From NCBI RefSeq assembly GCF_947179165.1, contig NC_077243.1, forward strand, positions 6,318,001-6,382,000: DNA of 64,000 nucleotides. The letters are read 5' to 3'. The stretch comes from Solanum dulcamara. Its lineage: Eukaryota; Streptophyta; Magnoliopsida; Solanales; Solanaceae. The translations under genes were made by a program, and so were the position numbers. Below, piece after piece: positions 47,133-59,098 of the stretch (within the stretch, counting starts at the first letter, position 1; every line of letters starts with the position of its first letter). The notes beneath the pieces were generated by a model. The model was not told the origin of the DNA, ran no database searches, and worked only from the letters and a program-made list of their open reading frames with translations.

Positions 47133-48957
47133 CTCCCCAATTTTGTGGGTACATCTTGATACTATAGGTTAATGCACTTAGCCACCTTTGAGTTTAGGTT
47201 GTACGCACTTTAGCCCCCTAATTTTGGGAATGAAAAAACAATATGGTCAACCACTTTTATTTAGTGTCAATATGGCCAACCGATTACGACTAAACGACTC
47301 TCGTACTCACAAAAGTGGTGGCAAGATTCGAAATGCAAAGGGTAATTACATCTAATTTGGTATAGATATGTAGATGAGTTCTTTATTTTTTTAAGAAATT
47401 AAATTTACATAAACATACAAATATGAAATGCTGCAATAAAGAAAATGAGTTTTGATTGACAAATTAGCAATAGTGTAGTTCTTTTTGGAATTGAGGAAGC
47501 ACTACTTCTTCTTTGCTTTACATAATTATATTGTATATTATATTCTATATAAGATAAAAGAAAAAGTAAGCAAGCGCGAGGATGTAAGTGTCACATCGGA
47601 TACTGGGAAGAAGGACCACGTCTTATAATTGTTTGTTAGTTTATATCCGGCTCAGTTTGGAAATATCAAACTTTATTAAAGCTAAAGATCATTAAACTAA
47701 AAAAAAAACTATGCAGAGGCGGATTTATATTGGTGCAAGGAGTGTCACGTAATACTGCTTCATTGTTTTTAAACTAGATATACCTATAAAAATAACGATA
47801 AAGTAAATATAAAAAGGTAGAAATACTAAAAGGACACTACATGTAAACAAGGTTACTCGGTAGCTTGGTGGTTAAGTGTTCCCCGCATAAACTCTCTTTT
47901 ATTCACAACTGTCAATTTTGGGTTTTCTATACAAGATGGCCGAGGCAAACCTTGACCGGCTAAGATTATTTTAATCCATTCTCTCTCTCCTTATTTACAA
48001 TTTTTTTAATGTTTTACTCCGTCCTGCCGTGTCCCACCCTGCCCCATTCAAGTGTTAAGCAGAGGGGACAGTCTTTGGCCCAGGTAAAATAAAACCAGGC
48101 CTCCCCTTCCACCCAAGTGGACTAAGCTTCCTTCGTAACTCCCGGAACTTCTTCGTAGTGGCTCCCTTACATCCCTCATGCACTTTTTTTTATGTTCTAT
48201 TAATTCTCTATACTTGTAAGTTGTAAGTTGTAACTTGTAACTTGTTCTTCAAAGAAGAACAACTGTCAATATATTAAAAAAAAATCATGAAAGAAAAATC
48301 TACCATTAAAATATTCTACTATTTAAACTATCCAAAACAAACTTTCCTCCACCTACACAAACACATCAAAAATTCTATCTTCAGAAAATTAACCAGAAGG
48401 AAAAAAAAAACTTTTGGAATCTGCATTTTTATCGGTAAGTTCCAAAAATTCAATATATTTTCTACTATATTTTTATTGTTAGCATTTCTTCAGCTGAAAA
48501 TAGAAGAAAAAAATAAATAAAATACGTGACTCAATCATTTTAATAATAAGTCATTGTCAAATATTATTGTATATCTACATCTTAATTATTTTACAATAAA
48601 ATATGAAAATGAAAAATAAATATCACCAATTATTTATAATGTTAATCTGCATGATTTTACTTAATATATTTCAGGAATCAGCCAAAGCTTAATTGAAATA
48701 ACGGGCCTTTTGGCCCAACACAATCCACCCCTGCCCTGCCCTGCCCTGCCCTATTTAAAGTTCTAAAATTATTAGCTTTGACCCGCTCCTCCCTGTCCCG
48801 TCCTGTTTAAGTATTGCCTTATCTTGCTCCGTTAAATCCTTCTCCTGCCCCATTGCCATTCCAATGGGTCCGAAAGGGCATGTGTTCGAATCCCATTCTT
48901 GATAAATAATAATAATTTTTTCCCTATTTTTTTTAGTCACATCAACCTCAAGCATGA
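47133..48957. other. Intergenic, short simple repeats
   Basis: No gene. It contains (ccctg)n at about 48729-48750 and two tRNA-like words: a box-A-like gtagcttggtggttaagtg near 47861 and a box-B-like gttcgaatccc near 48894. They are not close enough to make one SINE. Confidence 0.45.
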
Positions 48958-50110
48958 CAAACGAGTAACTCAACTTATAGTTTTTTTTTATAAAAACTTA
49001 CTCAACTTTCTTTATAACCTCAAAGTCACTTAACTAAAAAAAAATTCCACAAAAAGTCATTCAACTAAGGATTTTTTTCATAAAAAGGCGCTAAATTAAG
49101 GATTCTTTTCACATAAAATCACTCAACTTTGTTTTCAAACTCAAAAGTCACTCAACTATTAGTATTTCACTTTAAAAAGCCATTCAACTATTGATATTTC
49201 ACTTAAAAAGTCACTCAATCACTCAACTATTTATATTTCACTTAAAAGGTCACTTAATTATTTATATTTCACTTAAAAAGTCACCCGGCAAATTTAAATG
49301 ATTTTCATTAAATTTTGTTGAAATTCAATTTTTATTTTAATTTTTTTAAAAAAAAAATAATCATAAGATGTTCATTTAATTATTTAGTTAAATTTTATTG
49401 AAAAATTCAATTATTCATCCTTGCTCTATTCAGACACATTCCATCCAATACCACTAAAATAACAACGTGGTATTCATTAATTCAAGGATTCAGCATAATT
49501 AGACTAATTTTACTCTGGAACCGACTATACTAAGCTTACATAGATGCACAAATACATAAAAACCAAAAAAAAAAAAATTAATTGCATGAACATTACGAAA
49601 TAGAGCACCGCGCCAACAAGATTAGTTAATTAATTAAATGAAATCACAGGTTTAGAGCTAAAATCAATCAAAAATTAACGGTCAAATCTGAGAAAACAAA
49701 CCGAGAATGAGAGCTCTAGATTCAACTAGAAGAGATCTGAGGAGTCGATGAGAAGAGAAGATTTAGTAGTTCTAATAAAATAATAAAAATGAACATCTTA
49801 TTATTTTTTAAAAAAAATAGTTTAAAATAAAAAGTGTATTTAATCAACAAAATTTCATGAAAAAAATATTTTAATTGATTGGGTGGCTTTCTAAGTGAAA
49901 TGTCAATAATTGAGTGACTTTAAAGTGAAATATCAATAGTTGAACGACTTTTGAGTAAAAAAATAAAGTTGAGTGAGACTTTCTATAAAAAAAACTCCAT
50001 TAGTTGAGTGACCGTTGAGTAATCCTATGTGAAAACAACTATTAGTTTAGTGATCATTTGAGATATTAACTCGGTGATACTTCTCCTTTTTTTTCAAAAA
50101 AAATATGATT
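48958..50110. mobile_element. MULE-like foldback element beside the GST gene
   Basis: The left arm (about 48960-49380) and right arm (about 49780-50080) are inverted copies built from short units of the type tcactcaactattgatatttcacttaaaaag. These are repeated four or five times in the left arm and two or three times in the right. A 10-bp direct repeat tcaagcatga flanks the structure (48948-48957 and 50111-50120), the size expected for Mutator-like target duplications. The arms do not align out to the very ends, so the exact termini are uncertain. It encodes no protein. Its right end lies about 130 bp before the GST start codon. Confidence 0.6.
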
Positions 50111-50208
50111 TCAAGCATGAAATACAAAGAAACCTGTCTTTTCTTCTAATCTATCCAACCTAAAGATTATGTAGCTTGTATTTGGTGGAAATCTCTATTT
50201 TAACATTA

Positions 50209-50230
50209 CAAAAGAGAGAGAGAGAGAAGA
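50209..50230 (+). promoter_or_regulatory. GA-repeat in the GST leader
   Basis: An (ag)n-rich stretch lies immediately before the GST start codon. GA/CT repeats are common in plant 5' leaders; no stronger claim is possible. Confidence 0.3.
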
Positions 50231-50240
50231 AAAAGCTTTA

Positions 50241-51471
50241 ATGGAAGAGGAAAACAATAAAGTTACAGTATATGGAATGTGGATTAGCACATATGCGAAG
50301 AAAGTGGAGTTGGCTCTCAAAATTAAAGGCATAGCATTTGATTATGTGGAAGAAAATTTGACCAACAAAAGTTGTCTTCTTCTCAAGTACAATCCCATCT
50401 ATAAGAAGGTTCCAGTACTGCTTCACCGTGGTAAGCCTGTTTTCGAGTCCCTTGTGATTCTTGAATATATCGATGAAACATGGAAGAACGAACCTCGATT
50501 ATTACCACAAGATCCCTATGAAAGAGCCACAGTTCGTATATGGGCTACTTACTGCCTTCAGGTTATATCTTTATGCTTCTTTCGTTTATTTTATTATAAT
50601 ATGCACCGATGTGTTTGATATGACAAAAATCATTTTCTGGGAATCATTCCATAGAGAATATTTTCGAAAAATGACTTCCCTTAGTACTTATGAGGCAGAA
50701 GTCACTTTTCATGCATCTGGTTTTGTAACTTCATATTATAATTTTCTTCAACTAACACAGTAACACTTGAGAGATATTTATAATCTTGAGGACATGTGCA
50801 GTCAACCTCTCTATAGAAATCATTCACTATAACAACAAGAAACCAATTTCATATTAGTTATAAATCATATATGATATGTTCTCTATAACATTTATTTTGC
50901 TATATCAACTAAAAAATATCTGGATAAATGACACTCTTATAAAAAGATTTGGTTATATATTTCTCCGGAAAGTATATTCTTCACGTCTCACCATCCAAAT
51001 ACCAGAAACATATGATTTTGAAGAATATTTTTCATGGAACGTGGCTTCGGTCGGTCTCACCACTGGAAAATATTTGTTATGAAATATTTGCAGATATCAG
51101 ATACCATTAAGAAAGCATTCATTTCAGCCAAAGATGTTAAGGAAGGAGCATTTGATGAATTCTTTGAGAAACTAAAAGTGATGGAAGAAGGAATGAAAGA
51201 TTTCTTCCCTGGGGGAAGATCTAAAATCTGTGCTGACAATTTGGGGCTTTTAGATATAATAATTGTGTGTTCACTTAGTACATATAAGGCAGCAGAAGAA
51301 GTACTTGGAATGAAAATCTTGGACCCTGAAAAGAATCCATTTGTATATTCATGGGTGACCACTCTGCTTGAGCTGCCCTTGGTGAAAGAAATTCTGCCTC
51401 CACATGACAAGGTTGTTTCAAGACTTGAGTTTATTAACCAAAATGGCTTCACGTTTCAATCCAATATTTGA
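50241..51471 (+). CDS. Glutathione S-transferase, tau class
   Basis: Cytosolic enzyme conjugating glutathione to electrophiles, used in herbicide and stress detoxification (family knowledge). Two exons, 50241-50561 and 51094-51471, with donor CAG-gttata and acceptor atttgcag. The frame gives 232 residues, normal for the class, and the single intron is at the position typical for tau genes. The N-terminal thioredoxin-like domain shows [20 protein letters not shown] with Ser at the expected catalytic place, [20 protein letters not shown] and [11 protein letters not shown] (the glutathione-binding E-S motif). The C-terminal helical domain includes [18 protein letters not shown] and [10 protein letters not shown]. 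The usual W-P-S-P motif is replaced by W-I-S-T, so substrate range may differ. The start is the first ATG. Confidence 0.94.
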
Positions 51472-52184
51472 AATCGTCTAACCCAAATTCCGAGGTTATG
51501 GATTTAAGTCACGAAAAGGTAAAAGTTCCTAAAATAAAATGGTAATGGAAGAAGTACTAATTATGGTATATATATATATATGATGAATAAGGTTGCTTCT
51601 TGATGTAATTAAACTCAATATTGCTTCAACTTCTTAGTGAATTTAAAACCTACATATTATGTATAATGAATTGAAGCTTGACACCCCCAAACACAAACCT
51701 CCGACTCAATACGTTCGTGTTCTTATTTTACTTTTGCCCTTTACACTATGTTTGAACGGTACAATACTATATTTGAATAGATTATATAATTTGATATTGT
51801 TGAATAATAATTTTATTATTTGGTTCGACTGTACGATAATGTATCGTAACTTATAAATTTATAAAAATACCCTTAATTATTACTAAGCCAGTACGAGTGT
51901 AGTGGATTGTATCCCTCCATTTGGCAGTTCAAAGTAAACAAAGCAGTTACATGCCAAATACGTTCAAGGTTTCAACGAAAACAGACTAGTAAAAGCATAT
52001 TATCCAAAGGCCAATAGAATTTGCTGTGATTTCAACATGATGTCGTTGTAGCATCACCATGAAGTAATGTCGAGCGCTGATAGATTCAAAAATTGTTGCG
52101 GCCGAGAATAAGTAATACGATGGTGAAAGCAGTAGATATATTAGGGTAATGTTTAATAAATAATCAAGGGTAAATTAGAATTAT
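51472..52184. other. GST 3' flank
   Basis: AT-rich, with a (ta)n tract at about 51568-51582. No gene. Confidence 0.5.
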
Positions 52185-52193
52185 TTAAAATTA

Positions 52194-52539
52194 GAGATAA
52201 ATGTCAAAAACACTATCCCTCTTTTTTGAGTTTCATACCTAAACTATTGAGAGTGTGAACAAAATATTTTAAATTTTATTTTTTAAAATAATAATTTCTT
52301 TTTTTGAAAAAGTAAATTTCTTTTATAAAAAATAATTTCTTATTTTTGGGATAGAAATATTTTAATCTTTAACTTTTAACTAATATTAATAGTTTATCTA
52401 ATTTTTGTTGGTGGAATATTTTATCCATGTGGTAAGATTTTTTCCAAAAATAGAGAGAGTGTATTATGTAATAAGTGATAGTTTAGGTATGAAACTCAAA
52501 AAAAAGAGATAGTTTAGGTGTGCTTTTGACAATTATCTC
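52194..52539. mobile_element. Short MULE-like MITE
   Basis: A 346-bp element with inverted ends starting GAGATAAATGTCAAAA (left) and GAGATAATTGTCAAAA (right, reverse complement). Similarity over about 55 bp includes gagtttcatacctaaactat. It is flanked by a perfect 9-bp direct repeat, ttaaaatta (52185-52193 and 52540-52548), the size typical of Mutator-like insertions. Confidence 0.8.
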
Positions 52540-52682
52540 TTAAAATTAAATAAAGATATAATTGAAAAAAAATAAGTAAATAATGGAATACCACCAAATT
52601 GGTGATTTCAAAAAATAAGATTTTCATGGTTACAAAATCATGAAATTAAACCATATCATACCTTGTAACTACAGAAATGCTT

Positions 52683-53890
52683 AAGTCATCAACGATCCCT
52701 TAAAATTGTCTGCATAATTCGCTTAGGCAACTTAACTGGACTTGTACCTATTAAACACCTAAATTATTTAAAATATGTGTTTATTAAACACAAAATATTA
52801 ATGTGGCAACATAAGTGTCCCTCACTTGATATTAGGCGCGTGAATAGGTCCCAAAATATATCTTGTTTTTTTTAAAAAAAAAAACAAAAAACTTGTACTT
52901 TTTTTCTGACATTAACACTTGGCACTAAAATAATTTAAAATAAAATTTATTTAAAATTGATTTCTTGATAAACAAAAGAAATCAACTCCACCCCTATTCC
53001 AGCCATGTCTTCTCCGCCCCAACTCTCTGCACTTTTTTTTTTGTTTCTTCATTATTTCATCACTTATCATTCTTTATATATAGAGAGAGAAAAAAAATCT
53101 GAACCTACTAAATTGATTTGATTTTGTAAGAAGAAAGATGATTTTCAGGCATGGGAGTTAAAAAGTTGGCCGACCTCTGTTCATCTCTATTGGCCACTTC
53201 GAGAAGACATCACCACTCAAATTAAAATGTAAATTAATTAAGTTTCTTAGAAATGATACCATAAAATTTCATAGAATTAATTTGAGTGTTCTCGATTTTT
53301 CTTCACCGTCAATTTTAAAATGATTCACGCTGGTTTATTTTTCATAAACATTTCAACAATTACTTTGCTATGCCATGGATTCTTCACCGATAGACCTAAT
53401 CCCCATAGTTTGTAGTAGTAATAAGAAGAAAAAGAAAAGTTGATCTACCCGAGGAGTCGAGAATGGCGAGTGACTATGGAAGAAGAAGAACGGGCAAAGG
53501 GTTTGGAGGGGGTGGATTATTTAGGGTTGAAAATTATTTTTCATCTTTGAAAATTGAAAATTTATTTATTTTAGTTAGATTGGACCAATGGCCCACGTGT
53601 CAGAATATTATTCGTGACTTTTTTAAGATAGCGTGTGTGAAATACACGCACAATATTTAATTTATTTACTTTAGTTAGATTGGACCCACGGACCACGTGT
53701 CATAATATTATTCGCGACCTTTTCAACATATCGCGTGTGAATTACACGCACAATATTTTTTATGTTGGTTGTCATTTTATGTTCAATAGATACATATTCA
53801 TTAATATTAAAGTGTCTAATAGGTACGAGTCTTAGTTGAGGTGTCTAAGTGAATTATACAAACAATTTTAAGGGATCGTCGATGACTTCA
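52683..53890. mobile_element. Foldback element with long inverted ends
   Basis: The left end (aagtcatcaacgatccctta..., 52683 onward) and right end (...taagggatcgtcgatgactt, to about 53887) are inverted copies over at least 110 bp, with scattered mismatches. The interior carries a 100-bp tandem pair (53561-53760) and an unrelated small frame at 53463-53660 with no known domain. No clear target duplication was found, so the family (MULE-like by structure) is provisional. Confidence 0.6.
53561..53760 (+). repeat. 100-bp tandem pair containing CACGTG
   Basis: Units 53561-53660 and 53661-53760 share a common start (tttatttattttagttagat / tttatttactttagttagat), a ccacgtgtc G-box/ABRE-like core and an end rich in the imperfect palindrome cgtgtgaattacacgc. 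They lie inside the foldback element. Confidence 0.8.
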
Positions 53891-55610
53891 GTCCTAAAAA
53901 AATAATCAAAATAAATGTGGTTCTCTTATTAATCATACCGTATCATACCACGAAAAATCACTATCCAAACAAATTGTTAGTAGTGGTGTTGAGTCTTATA
54001 TCGAATGGTACTTGAATATTTATCTCCTTATATCTCAAGCATTCAATAGCTTATGAATTAAATTTTGGGATTTTTAATTAGACTTTGTATTCATTTTTCT
54101 ATATGCACTTTGTCAATTCTATTGTCCAAAAAATAGATGGACTTTGAAGTCCCTTGCCGATTTTAACATTTAAGTTATATACACCGATAAATATAATAAG
54201 CTTAATGTATTAATAGAAAAGTTATTTATTCTAACTAACCAATCAATAGTATAAATCAGGTCTGGGAGTAATACTCCAACTTTATTATAGTAACATTTAT
54301 TCTAACTCCATGTAGCATGTCTAGGGGTGGGCGTTCTAATCGTTCGGATTGGAATAGAAATTTCGCATCGAAGAAATTACAATCTATATTTAATTCAAAT
54401 AAACTTGAATTGGATTAGACTTTTTAAGTTCAATTTTTGGAATAATCGACTTGGATATTTTTAATTTTTAATTTGCTTTTAGAATATACAATTTTCTACA
54501 ATTAATAAGGAATGACTAATGCCCATATCGTATAATTTCATATTAGACTTAATAATATAATGGCCAGTGTCGTAAGGCATTAATCGATTAAATCTTTAGA
54601 AATTGAACTTACTCTTATTGGGCATATATAATATGGATAGAATTGAATATAAAATATAATTTATTTATTTTTTTTTGGGGGGGGGGGTGAATATCCAAAA
54701 AATTGCAGTACTAAATTCAATATTGAATTTAAAATTCATAAATTTTAAAAATAAAATTCAAAATCTAACTTATAATTCAAAAACTCAAATCAAATAACTA
54801 AAAAATTCAAATTTGAATGAGAATTTCTAATTGATCCAAACTATGTCCACTCCGGGCATGTCCAGCCCACATTATCGTGATTCGTGTCTACCACATGCAA
54901 TATATCTATACTTTACATGACAAGTTGATTAAGTGCTTGATTAATGCCACCAACTCGCATCAGTAGGAGATTAAAGATTTGACTATTGCCATAGTAATGA
55001 GCATTCAATATTAAGTATAGTTGCCCACTAATTACAATCTCCCCAGTCCCCACCTCCTTCCCCGGAACCTGATAAGCCTTTTTTCCTCAACAGTGTGACA
55101 TGTCAGTTAATATTGACCACTGCATGTGTGATGAGTGACAACTGACAAACTAACCCGGGAGCGTGGCACTAATTTTGGTTCAAATTTTGTGTTTATCTAT
55201 AATTTTTAATGGATATATTTTTTATTATTTGTTATTTTTTACATGTCCAATAAAAGAAATTATTTATTTTTCTTATTTTATTCTTAACATTAATTGTTTA
55301 TTGTTTAAATTATTTTTCAATACATAATATTAAAAAGTAATTCATATGTATTAAAGTAACATATCAATCATTATTTTTAAGGAGGCGTGCAAAGTTCAAA
55401 TCGAACAACAAAAATATATACAAGTTATTAATTTTGAAAATTAGTAACTCAAAAAAAGGACTAAATTTCCGAACCACAAATTTCAAATTCGGAGTCCATC
55501 CTGGAAAGAAGGAAACGGTCCGAATCTCGATGGATGCTAAATCTGCTGTAAATAATCCAAATTTTGGAAAGTGATTTGACAAATAAGAAATCATTTCTAC
55601 GCTTAAACAC
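53891..55610. other. Intergenic, decayed repeats
   Basis: AT-rich. A G-run preceded by t-run lies at about 54668-54687. The segment from about 54320 has the ggggtgggcgttc start typical of a widespread plant hAT-like MITE, but I could not find the other end. Confidence 0.45.
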
Positions 55611-55775
55611 TTGTGTAGCTATTTGAGAGCATTTATGCGCCTCATCACTACTCATGGAGAGGCACAAGAGAAAGTAGTAAGTGATGTTACTGATAAATTG
55701 AAGTTAGTGGAAGAGAATATGCAATATCTTTTCCCAAATGGGAAGCCATTGGTTGATGGAAACAATCTTGGTTCT
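55611..55775 (+). pseudogene. Tau GST exon-2 fragment
   Basis: The plus-strand frame reads FMRLITTHGEAQEKVVSDVT, KLKLVEENMQYLFPNGKPL and DGNNLG, which aligns with the start of the GST C-terminal domain (compare [18 protein letters not shown]...ADNLG in the gene at 50241). It then breaks off. There is no exon 1 and no remainder of exon 2, so it is a relic. It shows that the locus once held more than one GST copy; it is too divergent to be a recent duplicate. Confidence 0.65.
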
Positions 55776-55804
55776 AAAATCTTTATTCTTTTGTGTTTGG
55801 GTTA

Positions 55805-56150
55805 AATCTACCTAAAGATAATTTTAATATGACATGATATTATCCTTTTTAGGTCAAGTCGTTCTATTTTTCCAAAAAGGCATCATATCATTAAAAGATT
55901 ACTATACATTGAACTAAGTTTCATGTGGTCTATCACCATGATCTATAGGTCAATTTTCGAGATTCATTGTGTGTCACCTATATCGTTTGAGTATTTATAG
56001 CAATTGAAGCCCACAACTAGCTTCTTTTTGTACGTATGCCTCTCTAAGCTCGTAAGGGAAAGTAAATCGGGCCCTACTCGTTGTTTGAGCTAGATAGCCC
56101 AAAGATACTTTTAATATGATGTGATATTGCTCGTTTTGGACCAACTCTAC
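55805..56150. repeat. Pair of diverged direct repeats
   Basis: ctaaagataattttaatatg followed by acatgatatt (55811 onward) recurs as cccaaagatacttttaatat with tgatgtgatatt (56099 onward), same strand, 288 bp apart. Probably ends of an old element lying between the GST relic and the copia fragment. Confidence 0.5.
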
Positions 56151-56422
56151 AATAATTTTTTGGCAAATGTATGCCATTCTACTTCTTCACCGGCCTTGTC
56201 TAAGGCTATAAACTCAAACTCCATTATAGAGCGAGCTATGTATGTTTGTTTGAAAGATTTCCAAGATACCGCCCCTCCACCAATGGTGAAAACGTATCCA
56301 CTTGTAGACTTAGTTTCAGTTGATCCAGTAATCCAATTTGCATCACTATATCCTTCAACAACTGTTGGATACTTATTGTAATGTAAATAAAAGTTTTGAG
56401 TATGTTCTAAATACCCCAAAAT

Positions 56423-56938
56423 TCATTTCATTGCCATCCAATGATTTTGGTTGGGATTACTCGTGTATCGACTCAATTTACTTATAGCACAAGCTATATC
56501 TGGCCGTGTACAGTTCATAATGTACATCAAACTTCCCAACACTCTCGCATAATCCAACTGAGCTTGACTTTCACCTTTATTTTTAGCAAGATCAAGGTTC
56601 ACATCAATTGGTATTTTTGCACTTTTGAAGTTCAAGTAGTTGTATTTTTCAAGTATCTTTTGGATATAATAAGTTTGAGACAATGCTAGACCTTGAGGAT
56701 TTTTGTGAATTTTAATTCTCAATATCAAATCGGCAACTCCTACAACTTTCATATCAAATTTACTAGAAAGCATATGCTTAATAGCATTTATGTTTGCAAT
56801 GTCGTTACTCATTATTAGCATATCATCTACATATAAGCAAACAATAACAACTTTGTTTGGAGTGTGTTTAATGTAAACACATTTATCACACTCATTAATC
56901 TTAAATTTATTTGTCAACATGATTTGGTCAAACTTCAC
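56423..56938 (-). pseudogene. Copia fragment: reverse transcriptase C-terminal half
   Basis: 171 codons with the catalytic YVDDM, LALSQTYYIQKILEKYNY, PIDVNLDLAKNKGESQ and SLMYIMNCTRPDIACAISKL. It ends just before the RNase H frame, with a stop at the 56420-56423 junction. Confidence 0.85.
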
Positions 56939-57441
56939 GTGCCATTGTTTGGGTACTTGTTTTAGTCCATAAAGTGACTTAACAAGTTTGCAAATTTTAT
57001 TTTATTTACCAGGAACCACAAAGCCCTCAAGTTGTTCTATGTAAATTTCTTCCTCAAATTCTCCATTTAAAAAAGTTGTTTTTACATGCATTTGATGGAT
57101 TTTAAGGCCACATGTTGCATCTAGTGCAATTAACATCCGAATTGATGTAATCTTAGTTATAGGTGAGTATGTATCAAAATAATCAAGGCACTCTTTCTAT
57201 CTAAATCCTTTGACGACAAGTTTTGCCTTATATTTGTCAATAGTTCCATCAGCTTTCATTTTTCTTTTGAAAATCTATTTTGAACCCAAAGGTTTGTTTC
57301 CTGGAGGAAGATCAACCAATTCTCAAGTATGGTTGCTCAATATTGAATCAATCTCACTATTGACAGTCTCTTTCCAAAAAGATGAGTCCGCAACGGACAT
57401 AGCTTCTTTGAATGTTTGAGGCTCATGTTCAAGAAGAAATG

Positions 57442-57798
57442 TTACAAAATCATATCCAAATGAAATAGATGTCCTTTGACGTTTACTGCGCCTTGAATTC
57501 TCTTTATTAGGTACATTCTCCCTTGGTTCTTCTCGAGGTCGTTTAGACCCTTCACTAAATACTTCAAATCTAGTTTTATAGGATAAATATGTTCAAAAAA
57601 TTCAGCATTATCTAATTCTATTATCGTATTATCATGAATATTCGAATGTTCGGACTTATGAACCAAAAATCGATATGCTTTACTATTTGTAACATATCCA
57701 ATGAAAACACAACCCACATTCTTAGGTCCTATTGTGACCCTCTTAGGTTTAGAAACTTGGACTTTGGCTAAACACCCCCACACTTTGAAATATTTCAA
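57442..57798 (-). pseudogene. Copia fragment: integrase C-terminal (GKPxxY-type) region
   Basis: 118 codons containing the conserved F-K-V-W-G-C, K-N-V-G-C-V-F-I-G-Y and Y-R-F-L-V blocks after the integrase core. The acidic linker to RT is disrupted. Confidence 0.8.
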
Positions 57799-58605
57799 GT
57801 TTAATTTTCTTCCTTTTCATTTCATATATGAAATAAATTGTGTTTTGCTGTGGAGAACTCTATTGAGTATTCGATTTGCTATAAGGATGGCTCCCCCACA
57901 AGTTTTGTGATAAACCTGAACTTATAAGTAAGACATTCATCATTTTCTTTAAAGTTCGATTTTTTCTCTCTGCAATTACATTTGATTGAGGTGAGTAAGG
58001 GGCCGTAATTTGATGGATGATTTCATTTTTCAAACATATTTCTGCAAAAGGAGATTCATACTCTCCATCTCTATCACTTATTATCCTTTTTATCTTTTTA
58101 CCTAACTGATTTTCAACTTCAGTTTTGTATTACCTAAATACTTCTATTGATTCATCATTACCACTCAACAAATAGACATAACAATAGTGCAATTGTCAAT
58201 AAAAGTTATAAAATACTTTTTTTTACCATAAGATGGTGTTGACTTCATATCACAAATTTCAGTGTGAATCAATTCTAAGGGATCATTCCTTTCAATAGAT
58301 TTACAAAGATGCTTAGTATATTTAGATTCAATACAAACTTGACATTTTGATTTAGAGTATGTTTGGATTAGCTTAAAAAGTAATTTTTATGTATGAAGTG
58401 TTTTTAGAACTTTGAAGTGCTGAAAGTTATTTTTATAAATAAGCAGTTGAGTGTTTGGATAAAAGTGCTTATGTTGAAAATTCAAACACTCATTCTTTTT
58501 ATTTTTCTCATTAATCTCTCTCACTTGAAAACCTTTGTATTCATAGCTCCTCAAATTATTATTTTTAAACTTTTCCGAACCCATATGTCCACGATCCCTT
58601 CTCTA

Positions 58606-58739
58606 TCTATAGATTGTTTATTGCGTTATATTTATCAGAAACTTCTTTTGAAAGAATGATTTGTATTTCTTTTTCAATTATTGAAACTAATGTTTATTTA
58701 CACAAGAACCTTCTATTTTCAGTTTTCATTACGATTCCC
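58606..58739 (+). repeat. Permuted repeat, block B (first copy)
   Basis: Starts tctatagattgtttattgcg and ends near ttacgattccc. It is about 90% or more alike to 61306-61445 by eye. Here it lies directly before block A. Confidence 0.85.
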
Positions 58740-58753
58740 CCATCATATAAATT

Positions 58754-59098
58754 AAAATTACTATTTCGTTTCATTAATTGAACAATGATATCACAAAATT
58801 GCAGTAGATAGATTTTGTAATATTTCATGGAATTCTGTCATTGATTAAATGAAATTTTTTAGCTAATTCTAATCTATCTCTACTTTTTTCGGCCTTATGA
58901 TTTAACCTTTGCATGTTTTTAGACAATATCCAGTTCATTCCGGAATATTACCTAGATCTCCACCATGGGATTTTTCCAAGGCAAAGTTATAGGACTGTTG
59001 ATATTACCGTCTTGTCAAAATTAACAACAAATTAATATCAGTTCAGAAGTTTTTTTTTTCCAGAATATAGAAGAATGCAGCAAGAACAAGATAATTAC
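58754..59098 (+). repeat. Permuted repeat, block A (first copy)
   Basis: Starts aaaattactatttc and ends caagaacaagataattac. It matches 60947-61297 with scattered substitutions and small indels. Confidence 0.88.

Larger units (their letters stand above)
56147..58355 (-). mobile_element. Decayed Ty1/copia fragment without LTRs
   Basis: Minus-strand pieces in copia order. Integrase region at 58355-57900 (KSKCQVCIESKYTKHLCKS, CDMKSTPSYGKKK). Integrase C-terminus at 57798-57442 (YFKVWGCLAKVQV, GCVFIGYVTNSKAYRFLV). RT from about 57400 to 56423 with several stops (LYGLKQVPKQWHVKF, LYVDDMLIMS, LDYARVLGSLMYIMNCTRPD). RNase H at 56419-56150 ([26 protein letters not shown]), ending abruptly. No LTR, primer site or target duplication is visible. 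It is far more degraded than the copia element at 3-8 kb and belongs to another lineage. Confidence 0.88.

Noticed and set aside
48840..48960. tRNA gene or SINE from the box-B-like gttcgaatccc
   Set aside because: No box A at a proper distance, no cloverleaf and no poly(A) or target duplication.
53463..53660. Captured host gene (Pack-MULE cargo) in the third foldback element
   Set aside because: The 65-codon frame is Gly/Arg rich at the start, then AT-driven; no recognisable host exon.
52683..53890. Target-site duplication for the third foldback element
   Set aside because: Nine to eleven bases on each side of the inverted ends do not match, so no duplication is claimed.
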